This document shows, one piece after another, positions 50,481 through 58,221 of a DNA stretch of 58,221 nucleotides. Every line of letters begins with the position of its first letter. Position 1 is the first letter of the stretch. A model generated the notes under the pieces. The model was not told where the DNA came from. It did not search any database and saw nothing but the letters and a program-made list of their open reading frames with translations. Position numbers and translations under genes: made by a program. The stretch is from Caryophanales bacterium UBA6259. Lineage in GTDB: Bacteria > Bacillota > Bacilli > Tepidibacillales > Tepidibacillaceae. The stretch is from positions 1-58,221 of the forward strand of contig DJVJ01000020.1 in the NCBI GenBank assembly GCA_002441135.1, in the 5' to 3' direction.

Positions 50481-50561
50481 TTTTCCTTTTCAAGTATAAT
50501 TTTTAATCATTGCAAATTTGCATTAGGATTTAAAAAAGAGTAAAATTGAAAAAAAGATAAA

Positions 50562-50582
50562 AGCCCACAATAGTTGTAGGCT
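50562..50582 (-). terminator. Terminator after rpoD
   Basis: AGCCCACAA (50562-50570) pairs with TTGTAGGCT (50574-50582) with one mismatch. The minus strand continues TTTTATCTTTTTTTC. Confidence 0.85.
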
Positions 50583-50609
50583 CCAAATCCTTTTTTATTG
50601 GAATGAATT

Positions 50610-51743
50610 TTATTCTAAGAAATCCTTTAATCGTTTACTTCTGCTAGGATGGCGCAGCTTTCTTAACGCTTTAGCTTCAATTTGGCGAATTCTTTCTCTA
50701 GTTACTCCAAATACTTTGCCAACCTCTTCAAGTGTTCTAGTGCGGCCATCATCTAAACCAAAACGTAGACGTAAAACATTTTCTTCTCTTTCTGTTAGTG
50801 TATCTAACACATCTTCAAGCTGTTCTTTTAACAGCTCATAGGCTGCTGCATCGGATGGAGCAAGTGCTTCTTGGTCTTCAATAAAATCACCTAAATGAGA
50901 ATCATCCTCTTCACCAATTGGGGTTTCAAGGGAAACTGGCTCTTGGGCAATTTTCATGATTTCTCTTACTTTTTCTACACTTAAATCCATTTCCTTCGCA
51001 ATTTCCTCTGGAAGTGGCTCTCTTCCTAGCTCTTGTAGTAATTGTCTTGAAACGCGAATTAGCTTGTTGATGGTTTCTACCATATGCACTGGAATTCGGA
51101 TTGTTCTTGCTTGGTCTGCAATTGCTCTTGTAATTGCTTGGCGAATCCACCAGGTAGCATAAGTACTAAATTTGTAGCCCTTACGATAATCAAATTTCTC
51201 AACCGCTTTAATTAATCCCATATTTCCCTCTTGAATTAAATCCAAGAAAAGCATTCCACGCCCTACATATCTTTTAGCGATACTAACTACTAAGCGAAGA
51301 TTAGCTTCCGCTAAGCGTCTTTTTGCTTCTTCATCGCCTTGTTCAATGCGTTTTGCTAAATTAATTTCTTCCTCAGCGGAAAGCAATGGAACTCTACCTA
51401 TCTCTTTGAGATACATGCGTACTGGATCATTGATCTTAATTCCTGGAGGAACAGACAAATCGTTAAGATCGAATTCTTCCTCTTCCTCATCATCTGACAA
51501 CTTTATATTGTCATCCTCCATCATCAAATTATTATCATGGTCCTCATCATTTTCATTTAGGACATCAATTCCCTGATCTGTTAGATATTCAAAAAATTCA
51601 TCTATTTGATCAGTATCTTGATCATACATGGACATTTTATCCATAATTTCTTTATATGAAACAGAACCGCGTTTTTTACCTATTTCTACGATTTGTTCCT
51701 TCATCTGGTCAAGAGTTAACTCATTTTCTTTCTCTTTCGCCAT
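50610..51743 (-). CDS. rpoD: RNA polymerase primary sigma factor SigA (RpoD)
   Basis: 377 residues. Region 1.1 (residues 1-90) is acidic. Then DPVRMYLKEIG (1.2), the 2.1-2.4 block NLRLVVSIAKRYVGRGMLFLDLIQEGN and YATWWIRQAITRAIADQ, region 3, and region 4 REENVLRLRFGLDDG and VTRERIRQIEAKALRKLRHPSRS. Directs transcription of housekeeping genes. AAGGAGGGATTTTTATC precedes the ATG. Operon dnaG-rpoD, 32 bases apart. Confidence 0.98.
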   Translation of the reverse strand: MAKEKENELTLDQMKEQIVEIGKKRGSVSYKEIMDKMSMYDQDTDQIDEFFEYLTDQGIDVLNENDEDHDNNLMMEDDNIKLSDDEEEEEFDLNDLSVPPGIKINDPVRMYLKEIGRVPLLSAEEEINLAKRIEQGDEEAKRRLAEANLRLVVSIAKRYVGRGMLFLDLIQEGNMGLIKAVEKFDYRKGYKFSTYATWWIRQAITRAIADQARTIRIPVHMVETINKLIRVSRQLLQELGREPLPEEIAKEMDLSVEKVREIMKIAQEPVSLETPIGEEDDSHLGDFIEDQEALAPSDAAAYELLKEQLEDVLDTLTEREENVLRLRFGLDDGRTRTLEEVGKVFGVTRERIRQIEAKALRKLRHPSRSKRLKDFLE

Positions 51744-51775
51744 GATAAAAATCCCTCCTTCCTAAATACTAACCC

Positions 51776-53611
51776 CTACTTATATTTTATCTGAGTCTGT
51801 AATTGAATAATTTTGGCGCCAATTTCAGCAGCCTTTAATGGGTCTTCCATTCTAATTGCTTTTTGTTGCTCTTCTTTTAATTTTTTAATTTCTATATTTA
51901 GATTATATTTCTTTACCATCGAAATATAATCGTCTACCTGCTTTTCAGAAATCTCATCATTAATTTCAATCATTGCAATTTTTGTTGCTAATCGAATATA
52001 TCTTTCGTCTTCTAATGAAGAAATAAAAAGATGTATATCGGATTCATTTTCATTCCCGTAGTATGAATACAAATAAGCAGCAAGAACTGCAAAGTCTTCA
52101 ACATGAAATTCGCTACCGATTTCCTTCTTTACCTTTTCCGCAATATCCTTATCCTTCATCATCAATAAAAGAAGATGCTTCTCAGCATTAAAATAGGCGG
52201 TAGGTAAAGACTTCGCATGAAACGCATGATTACCATTATTTATAATATTATTCCACTTGGATGGTAGATTATCCCTTGCAACTTCGTTTTTTTTCTGTTT
52301 TTTGAAAAAGTTTTTATTCAGGTCATGCTTTAAAGACTCTAATGATAATTTAAATTCATTGGATAGCTCTTTTAAATAGTGCTCTCTTTCAATCGCATGC
52401 TTTAAATCTGCAATAATCTCAATGGCTTTTGTTAAATAATTCATTCGGTCATTATCATCTTGTAGATTGTAATCCTTTTTTATATACGATAATTTAAACG
52501 ATGTAGATGTTTTGGTAGAGCCTAGGATATCCTTCACAAAAGCATCTTTTCCATACTTTTGTATATAATCATCAGGATCAAATCCTTTTGGATATTGAGC
52601 AATTTTAATGGTCACCTCGTCGGTTTGCTCTAATACTTCAATTGCTCTAAACGTTGCCTTTTGGCCCGCATCATCTGAATCATAACTTATGATGATTTCA
52701 TCAGCATTTCTACATAGGATTTTGGCTTGCTCCTCTGTTAATGAAGTACCAAGCGTAGCAACCCCATTTTCAACTCCGGCATTCCAAATAGAAATGGTGT
52801 CCACATATCCTTCTAATAGAATTACTTTTCTATTTTTCCTTATCGCTTTTCTTGCATTGAAAAAATTAAATAAGGTTTTACTTTTATTAAATATTAATGA
52901 TTCAGGGCTATTAAGATATTTTGGCGAGCCTTCTCCAATAATCCGCCCACCAAAAGCAACAACCCTGCCTTGAGAATCACTAATTGGAAACATTATCCTA
53001 TTTCTAAATCGATCATAGTGTTTTCCATCATCAGAATGTACAATTAACCCTGCTTGTACTAAGATATCATTAGAAAACCCTCTTTTATTTAGAAAATTCA
53101 AAACGGTATCCCAATTGTTTGGAGAGTACCCAATACGAAATGTTTCAATTAATTCTCGAGTAAAGCCTCTATTTAATAAATACTTTAACGGTTCTTTGCC
53201 ATGTTCCGTTTCAAGTAGTAAATAGTGATATAGCTTACTGGCCATCTCATGGGCTTCTATCAATCGCTGCTTTTTTTCTTCATTAGGATCTTGATATGTG
53301 TTCGCTTCCATGGTTGGCAATGCAATTCCAGCTTCATTCGCTAAATGCTTCACCGCTTCATAAAAGGTTAAATTTTCAATCTCCATAATAAACTGGATCG
53401 CGTCTCCACCAGCCCCACATCCAAAGCAGTGATATACTTTTTTATCAGGAGAAACAGAAAATGATGGTGTTTTCTCTGAATGAAAGGGACAAAGTCCAGA
53501 ATAATTTCTACCACTTTTTTTCAGTTTGACATATTGACCAACAACATCTACAATCCCGAAATGGTGATTGATTTGTTGAATGATTTCCTTAGGAATTTGT
53601 CTAGATGTCAT
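51776..53611 (-). CDS. dnaG: DNA primase DnaG
   Basis: 611 residues. Zinc finger with CPFHSEKTPSFSVSPDK and YHCFGCGAGGD (C-x2-H ... C-x2-C, residues 41-64). RNA-polymerase core with EGYVDTISIWNAG and TOPRIM residues ISYDSDDAGQKA. C-terminal helicase-interacting domain from about residue 470. It makes RNA primers for replication. First in the dnaG-rpoD pair, downstream of yqxD. Confidence 0.98.
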   Translation of the reverse strand: MTSRQIPKEIIQQINHHFGIVDVVGQYVKLKKSGRNYSGLCPFHSEKTPSFSVSPDKKVYHCFGCGAGGDAIQFIMEIENLTFYEAVKHLANEAGIALPTMEANTYQDPNEEKKQRLIEAHEMASKLYHYLLLETEHGKEPLKYLLNRGFTRELIETFRIGYSPNNWDTVLNFLNKRGFSNDILVQAGLIVHSDDGKHYDRFRNRIMFPISDSQGRVVAFGGRIIGEGSPKYLNSPESLIFNKSKTLFNFFNARKAIRKNRKVILLEGYVDTISIWNAGVENGVATLGTSLTEEQAKILCRNADEIIISYDSDDAGQKATFRAIEVLEQTDEVTIKIAQYPKGFDPDDYIQKYGKDAFVKDILGSTKTSTSFKLSYIKKDYNLQDDNDRMNYLTKAIEIIADLKHAIEREHYLKELSNEFKLSLESLKHDLNKNFFKKQKKNEVARDNLPSKWNNIINNGNHAFHAKSLPTAYFNAEKHLLLLMMKDKDIAEKVKKEIGSEFHVEDFAVLAAYLYSYYGNENESDIHLFISSLEDERYIRLATKIAMIEINDEISEKQVDDYISMVKKYNLNIEIKKLKEEQQKAIRMEDPLKAAEIGAKIIQLQTQIKYK

Positions 53612-53665
53612 AATTCCCCCTCAATTCCATGTCCTTAAAATTCTATAAATTTTCCCAAACTCCTG

Positions 53666-54106
53666 CTAAGAATTTAAAATTTTTCGCAAAGATTCGACAA
53701 AATTTTCTCTATCCTCTTTCATAAAAGGCTTTGGACCCTTTGTTTTATGTCCACCTCTTCTCATTTTGGAGGACTCATGACGAGAAGCAAGTAAAGATTG
53801 AATATTTTCGCTTGAATATTCACTTCCTCTAAAAGATAATACCCTGGCATACGGCTTTAATAAGATTGCTGCGAGACCATAATCATCAGTAATAATAATA
53901 TCTCCCGGTTGTATCATATTTGCGATATGTAAGTCTACTGATTGATCTGATTGGTCAACATAAATAATCTTGGCACCCTCAAAGCTACTCATATAATGAG
54001 CAAAGGATGCCACAAAGATGACGTTCATTCTAAATTCTTGCCCAATATGTATTATCTCTTGTTTAACAGGACATGCATCCGCATCTACGATAATTCTTTG
54101 GTTCAT
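53666..54106 (-). CDS. yqxD: DUF188/UPF0178 family protein YqxD
   Basis: 146 residues. The pattern RIIVDADACPVKQEI, then GDIIITDDYGLAAILL and a C-terminal KMRRGGHKTKGPKPFMKEDR is diagnostic for the YaiI/YqxD family with a PIN-like fold. Function unknown. Its place upstream of dnaG is conserved in Bacillales. Confidence 0.93.
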   Translation of the reverse strand: MNQRIIVDADACPVKQEIIHIGQEFRMNVIFVASFAHYMSSFEGAKIIYVDQSDQSVDLHIANMIQPGDIIITDDYGLAAILLKPYARVLSFRGSEYSSENIQSLLASRHESSKMRRGGHKTKGPKPFMKEDRENFVESLRKILNS

Positions 54107-54280
54107 GATATTATCCTTTGTTATTTTCTCAATAAATATAATTCTACATAACTCAAGAATCTCCTTCTTGACAAACTTTTATAAAGAAAAAATAAAAATA
54201 TTGTCGAATAGACTCGAAATCAAAAACATTTATCATTATATCTCATTAATTCGTTTTTGAATAGAATTTATATCAAATTG

Positions 54281-54377
54281 ATTAAAAAAGCTTGGCTTTT
54301 GCCAAGCTTTTTTAGGTACAGGCAAAAGGTTAGCTGCTCTTATTTCGATAGGAAAGTTTTTTGCTTTTCTATCGATT
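54281..54377. repeat. Dispersed intergenic repeat, copy B (full)
   Basis: The first part is a perfect hairpin AAGCTTGGC-TTTT-GCCAAGCTT (54288-54309). The conserved block (GGCAAAAGGTTAGCTGCTCT, then TATTTCGATA) follows. It ends in a second hairpin CGATAGGAAAG/CTTTTCTATCG. Copy A is at 45315-45370 and partial copy C at 46487-46530. An open frame across it on the minus strand (54236-54466) is an artefact of the repeat. Apart from this element, 54107-54449 shows no gene. Confidence 0.8.
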
Positions 54378-54449
54378 AAAAAAAGAAGAAGAAAAATTTT
54401 CTTCTCCTTCTCCACAAACTTATATTTATCTTTCTTATTTATATCCAAC

Positions 54450-54767
54450 CTACAATAACCAGCCATAGTTCTGGCGTGTATCTACAACCGCGTCCAGATA
54501 TACAGTCTTTTCCTTGATTTGATAGACCAATAGATACCTTTTTTCCAATAAGAGTTTTCGGTATTTTCCTGACGGAATCAGCGGGTCAACTAGCCATTGA
54601 TTCCTTTCTGGAAACTGTTCCAATGACTTTGCGTTTACCTGAAAGGCTTCAATTAACCGCATAGCTGCATGCTCACTAACCTGCGCCAGAAACCGAGCGT
54701 GTGATACAAGCATTTGCATAGCCTCATCGGAAATAACTACGGTATACCATTTATTTTCGCTGTCCAT
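54450..54767 (-). CDS. ParE/RelE-type toxin of a toxin-antitoxin pair
   Basis: 105 residues. The fold pattern VVISDEAMQMLVSHARFLAQVSEHAAMRLIEAF, then SLEQFPERNQW, YRKLLLEKRYLLVYQIKEKTVYLDAVVD is that of RelE/ParE toxins. Such toxins cut mRNA on ribosomes or poison gyrase; which one applies here is undetermined. It overlaps the antitoxin end by 17 bases. The sequence looks richer in G+C than the neighbouring genes, suggesting recent transfer. Confidence 0.88.
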   Translation of the reverse strand: MDSENKWYTVVISDEAMQMLVSHARFLAQVSEHAAMRLIEAFQVNAKSLEQFPERNQWLVDPLIPSGKYRKLLLEKRYLLVYQIKEKTVYLDAVVDTRQNYGWLL

Positions 54768-55035
54768 CTAATACCTCTCTGACTGCTGCTTTCATCATTG
54801 CAGATACCTCGTCAATGGAATGACTTGTTTTTCCGTTCAGCCTGCCTTCTTCTGCGGCAACTAGATTTTCCCGAAGCCGAAGCATACTTTCCCTTCTTGC
54901 AAAGGTTTCTATATCCATAACCACGAGATCGCCCTCTCCGTTTTTCGTAAGATAAACCGGTTCGCCTGAGCGCTTGCATAACTCAGAAATTTCATTATAG
55001 TTTTTTCGGATTGCTGCAGATGGCTTAATATTCAT
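54751..55035 (-). CDS. Phd/YefM-type antitoxin
   Basis: 94 residues from ATG 55035, behind TAGGAGTGGTTTGTTTC. The N-terminal DNA-binding segment MNIKPSAAIRKNYNEISEL and GEPVYLTKNGEGDLVVMDIETFARRE match Phd/YefM. The C-terminal 35 residues (GRLNGKTSHSIDEVSAMM) should wrap the toxin. The pair is probably autoregulated. Confidence 0.9.
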   Translation of the reverse strand: MNIKPSAAIRKNYNEISELCKRSGEPVYLTKNGEGDLVVMDIETFARRESMLRLRENLVAAEEGRLNGKTSHSIDEVSAMMKAAVREVLDGQRK

Positions 55036-55187
55036 GAAACAAACCACTCCTATCGATAGCAATAAAATACCCTTATTTTATTCTTATTATACTACCAATG
55101 AATCTAATTGTCGATAATATACTGCTTATCTCCTATACATAGTGAGTTCAATCAGCAATAAACCCTTTTACCCCACTTCGCCCATAT

Positions 55188-55320
55188 CTATAATCCTAAT
55201 GAAGCTTCTACTTCATCAGCAGAAAGCCACCTTTTCTCCCTAGCAGATTTTTCCCCTTCCTCAAGCTGTGCCATAAGCCTGTATAATTTCTCAATCTGAT
55301 ATTGGCTTAATATTTGGCAT
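55188..55320 (-). pseudogene. Remnant of a second Phd/YefM-type antitoxin
   Basis: Starting at ATG 55320, MPNIKPISD reads like an antitoxin start and is then stopped by TGA (55293-55291). In another frame the stretch EKLYRLMAQLEEGEKSARE and KRWLSADEVEASLGL up to the TAG at 55190-55188 is a typical antitoxin C-terminus. The middle of the gene is missing, so a deletion joined the two ends out of frame. The rest of 55036-55473 shows no gene. Confidence 0.72.
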
Positions 55321-55438
55321 TTTCATCACTCCTTATAAATATTATTTATAAGCTAAACATCCTAAAATAACACTGTAAATTAACACGTTAATTTACATCT
55401 TCACTGTCAAAATTCTTTCTTCAACACTAATAAAAAAA

Positions 55439-55464
55439 GAACCTGCCATTTTAATGACAAGTTC
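55439..55464 (-). terminator. Terminator of ppdK
   Basis: In the minus-strand RNA, GAACUUGUCAU pairs with AUGGCAGGUUC (with G-U pairs) across a 4-base loop, followed by seven U. Confidence 0.8.
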
Positions 55465-55473
55465 AAATATTTT

Positions 55474-58122
55474 TTATTGGTCTTTGTTTTTTATCGTAGC
55501 CTGGGCTGCTGCTAATCTAGCAAGTGGAACTCTAAATGGGGAACAGCTTACATAATCAAGCCCTGTTTGATAACAAAACTCAATTGATTTCTTTTCTCCA
55601 CCATGCTCACCACAGATGCCTACCTTAAGATTAGGCTTTACTTTTCTACCTAAGGAAGTACCCATCTCAATTAATTTGCCAACCCCATTACGATCAATAG
55701 TAACAAAAGGGTTATCAGATAAAATTTTTCGATCCACATATTGATGTAGGAACTTACCCTCAGCATCATCTCTGCTAAATCCAAAAGTGGTTTGTGTCAG
55801 GTCATTTGTCCCAAATGAGAAGAATTCTGCATGGTTGGCAATTTCATCAGCAGTTAATGCGGCACGTGGAATCTCAATCATCGTTCCAATTTTATAAGGG
55901 AATGATATTCCATGTTCGTTCATTACCTTTTCTGCAACATCTTCAACTACTTTTCTCATTAGCTTTAGCTCGTTTTCATGAGCAACTAATGGTATCATGA
56001 TTTCTGGCTCTAACTCTAGATTGTCTTCCTGCTTCAATTCAATAGCCGCCTTAAATATTGCCTCTGTCTGCATTGCATAGATCTCTGGATAGGTTATTCC
56101 TAAGCGACAGCCCCGATGGCCAAGCATTGGATTCATTTCAGAAAGATTTTTTACCTTTCTCCATAACTGTTCTTTTTCTTTAACTACTTTTACATCGGAA
56201 TCTGTCATTTTCAGCTTAGTAATCTCAACAATTAATTCCTCAGCATCTGGTAAAAATTCGTGCAGTGGTGGATCTAAAAGACGAATGGTCACAGGAAAAC
56301 CTGCCATTTCTTTTAAAATCCCTTTAAAATCTTCCTTTTGCATTGGTAATAGCTTATCTAGCGCTTTTTTTCGTTCTGCGAATTCCTCAGCAAGAATCAT
56401 TTCTTGTACGATAGGAATCCGTTTTAGATCCATAAACATATGCTCTGTTCTGCATAATCCGATTCCTCTAGCACCAAACTCTCTGGCTTTTTTCGCATCC
56501 TCTGGATTATCTGCGTTTGCCCGAACATCAATTTGTTTTATTTCATCTGCCCAGTGAAGTAATATTCTAAATTCCTCTGACAACTGTGGGTCAATTAGGG
56601 AAACAGTTCCTAAAAAGACCTTTCCTGTACTTCCATCAATCGATAATTGATCTCCTTCACGAAGGATATGCTGATTAACAGCAATTTCTTTATTTTTAAG
56701 ATCAATTTTTAAAGCTTCACAGCCAGCAATACATGCTTTACCCATACCTCTTGCAACTACTGCAGCATGACTCGTCATTCCACCACGACTGGTTAAAATC
56801 CCTTGTGCTGCTACAATACCATGGATATCCTCAGGAGTGGTTTCAGGACGTACTAAAATAACCTTTTCTCCATTATTACTCATTTTTTCAGCATCATTGG
56901 CATCAAATACAATTTTTCCGGAAGCTGCTCCAGGGGATGCAGGTAAACCCTTTGCAATGACATTTAATTCTTGAGAATAATCAATTTGACGGTGAAGAAC
57001 TTGATTTAATTGATCAGGATCTACTCTTAATAATGCTTCCTCTTTTGATATTAGCTGCTCACGAACAAGGTCTACTGCAATTTTTACAGCTGCTTGTGTT
57101 GTACGTTTTCCATTTCTTGTTTGTAATAAATATAAGGAACCTTTTTCTATTGTAAACTCAATATCCTGCATATCCTGATAATGTAGCTCTAGCTTTTTGG
57201 CAATCTGATAGAATTGTTCATATATTGCTGGATTATTATCCTTTAAAGTGTGTATTGGCTTTGGAGTACGAATGCCCGCTACCACATCTTCTCCTTGGGC
57301 ATTCATTAAATATTCCCCATAAAGCTCACTTGAACCAGTAGAAGGATTTCTAGTAAATGCTACACCTGTTCCTGAGTCATCGCCCATATTACCAAAAACC
57401 ATCATCTGAATATTAACGGCTGTTCCTAAATGATCTGGGATTTGATGGATTTTGCGATATACCTTTGCACGATCATTATTCCATGAATCAAAAACCGCTA
57501 AGATGGCTTTTTCTAACTGTTCGAAAGGATTTTGTGGAAATTCTTCCTTTGTCTTTTGCAATACGATCTTCTTATATTCTGCAATTACTTCCTGCCAATC
57601 TTCGGCATTAAGCTCAGTATCTTGGGTTAGCCCTTTAGATTCCTTAACATCATCAATCACTCGTTCAAAAAAGTAATGATCGATTCCTAATACTACATCA
57701 CTAAACATCTGAATAAAACGGCGATAGCTATCATAGGCAAAACGAGGATTATCGGTTAATTTAGCAATAGCTAAGACAGTTTCATCGTTTAGCCCTAAGT
57801 TTAAAACCGTATCCATCATTCCTGGCATCGAAAAAACAGATCCTGATCGAACAGATACTAATAAAGGATTTTTCGAATCATTTAATTTCTTCCCTGTGGT
57901 TTGCTCTAATTTTTCTAAAGCCTGTTCTATTTGTTCTTTAATCTCGGGAGTTAAAACTTTGCCACTTTGATAATATTCTGTACATGCTTCGGTTGAAATA
58001 GTAAATCCGGGAGGAACAGGTAGACCAATATGGGTCATTTCTGCTAAATTCGCACCTTTTCCACCAAGAATATGCTTCATTTGAGCGTGGCCCTCGTGGA
58101 ATAAATAAACATATTTATTCAT
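55474..58122 (-). CDS. ppdK: Pyruvate, phosphate dikinase
   Basis: 882 residues. It interconverts pyruvate + ATP + Pi and PEP + AMP + PPi. The N-terminal ATP-grasp part has GGKGANLAEMTHIGLPVPPGF and GMMDTVLNLGLND. The swivelling His domain has GGMTSHAAVVARGMGKACI with the phospho-His. The C-terminal PEP barrel has FGTNDLTQTTFGFSRDDAEG and VGICGEHGGE (Cys). The PPDK regulatory protein gene ends immediately upstream, so both form an operon. It gives pyrophosphate-linked glycolysis or PEP synthesis. Confidence 0.97.
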   Translation of the reverse strand: MNKYVYLFHEGHAQMKHILGGKGANLAEMTHIGLPVPPGFTISTEACTEYYQSGKVLTPEIKEQIEQALEKLEQTTGKKLNDSKNPLLVSVRSGSVFSMPGMMDTVLNLGLNDETVLAIAKLTDNPRFAYDSYRRFIQMFSDVVLGIDHYFFERVIDDVKESKGLTQDTELNAEDWQEVIAEYKKIVLQKTKEEFPQNPFEQLEKAILAVFDSWNNDRAKVYRKIHQIPDHLGTAVNIQMMVFGNMGDDSGTGVAFTRNPSTGSSELYGEYLMNAQGEDVVAGIRTPKPIHTLKDNNPAIYEQFYQIAKKLELHYQDMQDIEFTIEKGSLYLLQTRNGKRTTQAAVKIAVDLVREQLISKEEALLRVDPDQLNQVLHRQIDYSQELNVIAKGLPASPGAASGKIVFDANDAEKMSNNGEKVILVRPETTPEDIHGIVAAQGILTSRGGMTSHAAVVARGMGKACIAGCEALKIDLKNKEIAVNQHILREGDQLSIDGSTGKVFLGTVSLIDPQLSEEFRILLHWADEIKQIDVRANADNPEDAKKAREFGARGIGLCRTEHMFMDLKRIPIVQEMILAEEFAERKKALDKLLPMQKEDFKGILKEMAGFPVTIRLLDPPLHEFLPDAEELIVEITKLKMTDSDVKVVKEKEQLWRKVKNLSEMNPMLGHRGCRLGITYPEIYAMQTEAIFKAAIELKQEDNLELEPEIMIPLVAHENELKLMRKVVEDVAEKVMNEHGISFPYKIGTMIEIPRAALTADEIANHAEFFSFGTNDLTQTTFGFSRDDAEGKFLHQYVDRKILSDNPFVTIDRNGVGKLIEMGTSLGRKVKPNLKVGICGEHGGEKKSIEFCYQTGLDYVSCSPFRVPLARLAAAQATIKNKDQ

Positions 58123-58128
58123 ACCGAT

Positions 58129-58221
58129 TTATTTCCCTCCCTTTCGAAACGTATCAAGAATAATATTGGCTGTCTCTTCCACCGCTTTATTAGAAACATC
58201 AATAATTGGACAGGATAAACG
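58129..58221 (-). CDS. PPDK regulatory protein (YqfL/DUF299), C-terminal fragment
   Basis: Only the last 30 codons lie in the window; the gene runs off the right edge. The peptide CPIIDVSNKAVEETANIIL matches the C-terminus of bifunctional pyruvate, phosphate dikinase kinase/phosphorylase (PSRP). It stops 6 bases before the ppdK start, consistent with co-transcription and with regulation of PPDK by phosphorylation. Confidence 0.85.
   Translation of the reverse strand, partial: RLSCPIIDVSNKAVEETANIILDTFRKGGK

Noticed and set aside
54236..54466. 76-codon minus-strand ORF downstream of the toxin gene
   Set aside because: It spans dispersed repeat copy B and its hairpins and has no ribosome site.

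Overview
The window reads as a low-GC, endospore-forming member of the Bacillales with a strongly anaerobic or microaerobic lifestyle. The evidence is the yqfL-(ppdK)-yqxD-dnaG-rpoD-trmK-yqfO neighbourhood, rnpB, cotJ and sspK spore genes, long purine-rich ribosome binding sites, cytochrome bd, a bifurcating FixABCX module, FeoAB iron uptake and a selenium system. A Tepidibacillus/Vulcanibacillus-like organism would fit, but that is inference. No CRISPR array, complete insertion sequence, prophage or tRNA gene was found.

Layout: (1) 39-11834, almost all on the minus strand, is a maltodextrin locus. A ROK repressor with its own operator and a cre site is followed by msmX ATPase, ROK glucokinase, neopullulanase and a MATE exporter. 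A second promoter flanked by two LacI/CcpA-type operators then drives malE-malF-malG and a surface alpha-amylase. (2) 12055-21983 mixes a Tyr/Trp-rich octapeptide-repeat protein, selB, small spore proteins (sspK, DUF1540), a long leader RNA with a 7-codon upstream ORF and two terminators before a MutS2 paralogue, mnmH (2-selenouridine tRNA synthase), a subtilisin-like protease, and a selenoprotein. (3) 22117-26428 holds a His-rich NifX-like protein and fixABCX behind a Rex-box-like operator. (4) 26824-37200 holds a LysM-3D cell wall protein, small membrane proteins, feoA with a split feoB, a DtxR-family regulator, cotJB-cotJC-cotJA, a CoA-transferase and an MFS carrier. (5) 37368-48530 holds cydAB, a DMT permease, asnB with a Fur-box-like site, aminopeptidase M18, a rhodanese lipoprotein, yuiD, a Nudix protein, pncB and RNase P RNA. 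(6) 48649-58221 is the macromolecular-synthesis operon region, with a ParE/YefM-type toxin-antitoxin pair, a decayed second antitoxin, ppdK and the 3' end of its regulator.

The most notable item is a gene that ordinary ORF calling breaks in two. At 21330-21983 an in-frame TGA replaces the first Cys of the C-terminal CPYC motif of a two-domain protein disulfide oxidoreductase, and a SECIS-like hairpin starts just after it. With selB and mnmH within 9 kb, this is a local selenium cluster. The second is a candidate ribosome-sensing attenuator (15817-16226) ahead of a MutS2 paralogue that lacks the Smr nuclease domain. The 5' arm of its long-range stem exactly covers the last three codons and the stop of the upstream ORF.

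Links between genes: extracellular amylase, the MalEFG-MsmX importer, cytoplasmic neopullulanase and glucokinase form a complete starch-to-glucose-6-phosphate route. FixABCX, cytochrome bd, CoA-transferase and PPDK suggest flexible redox and energy metabolism. FeoAB, the DtxR-type regulator and the Fur-like site belong to metal homeostasis.
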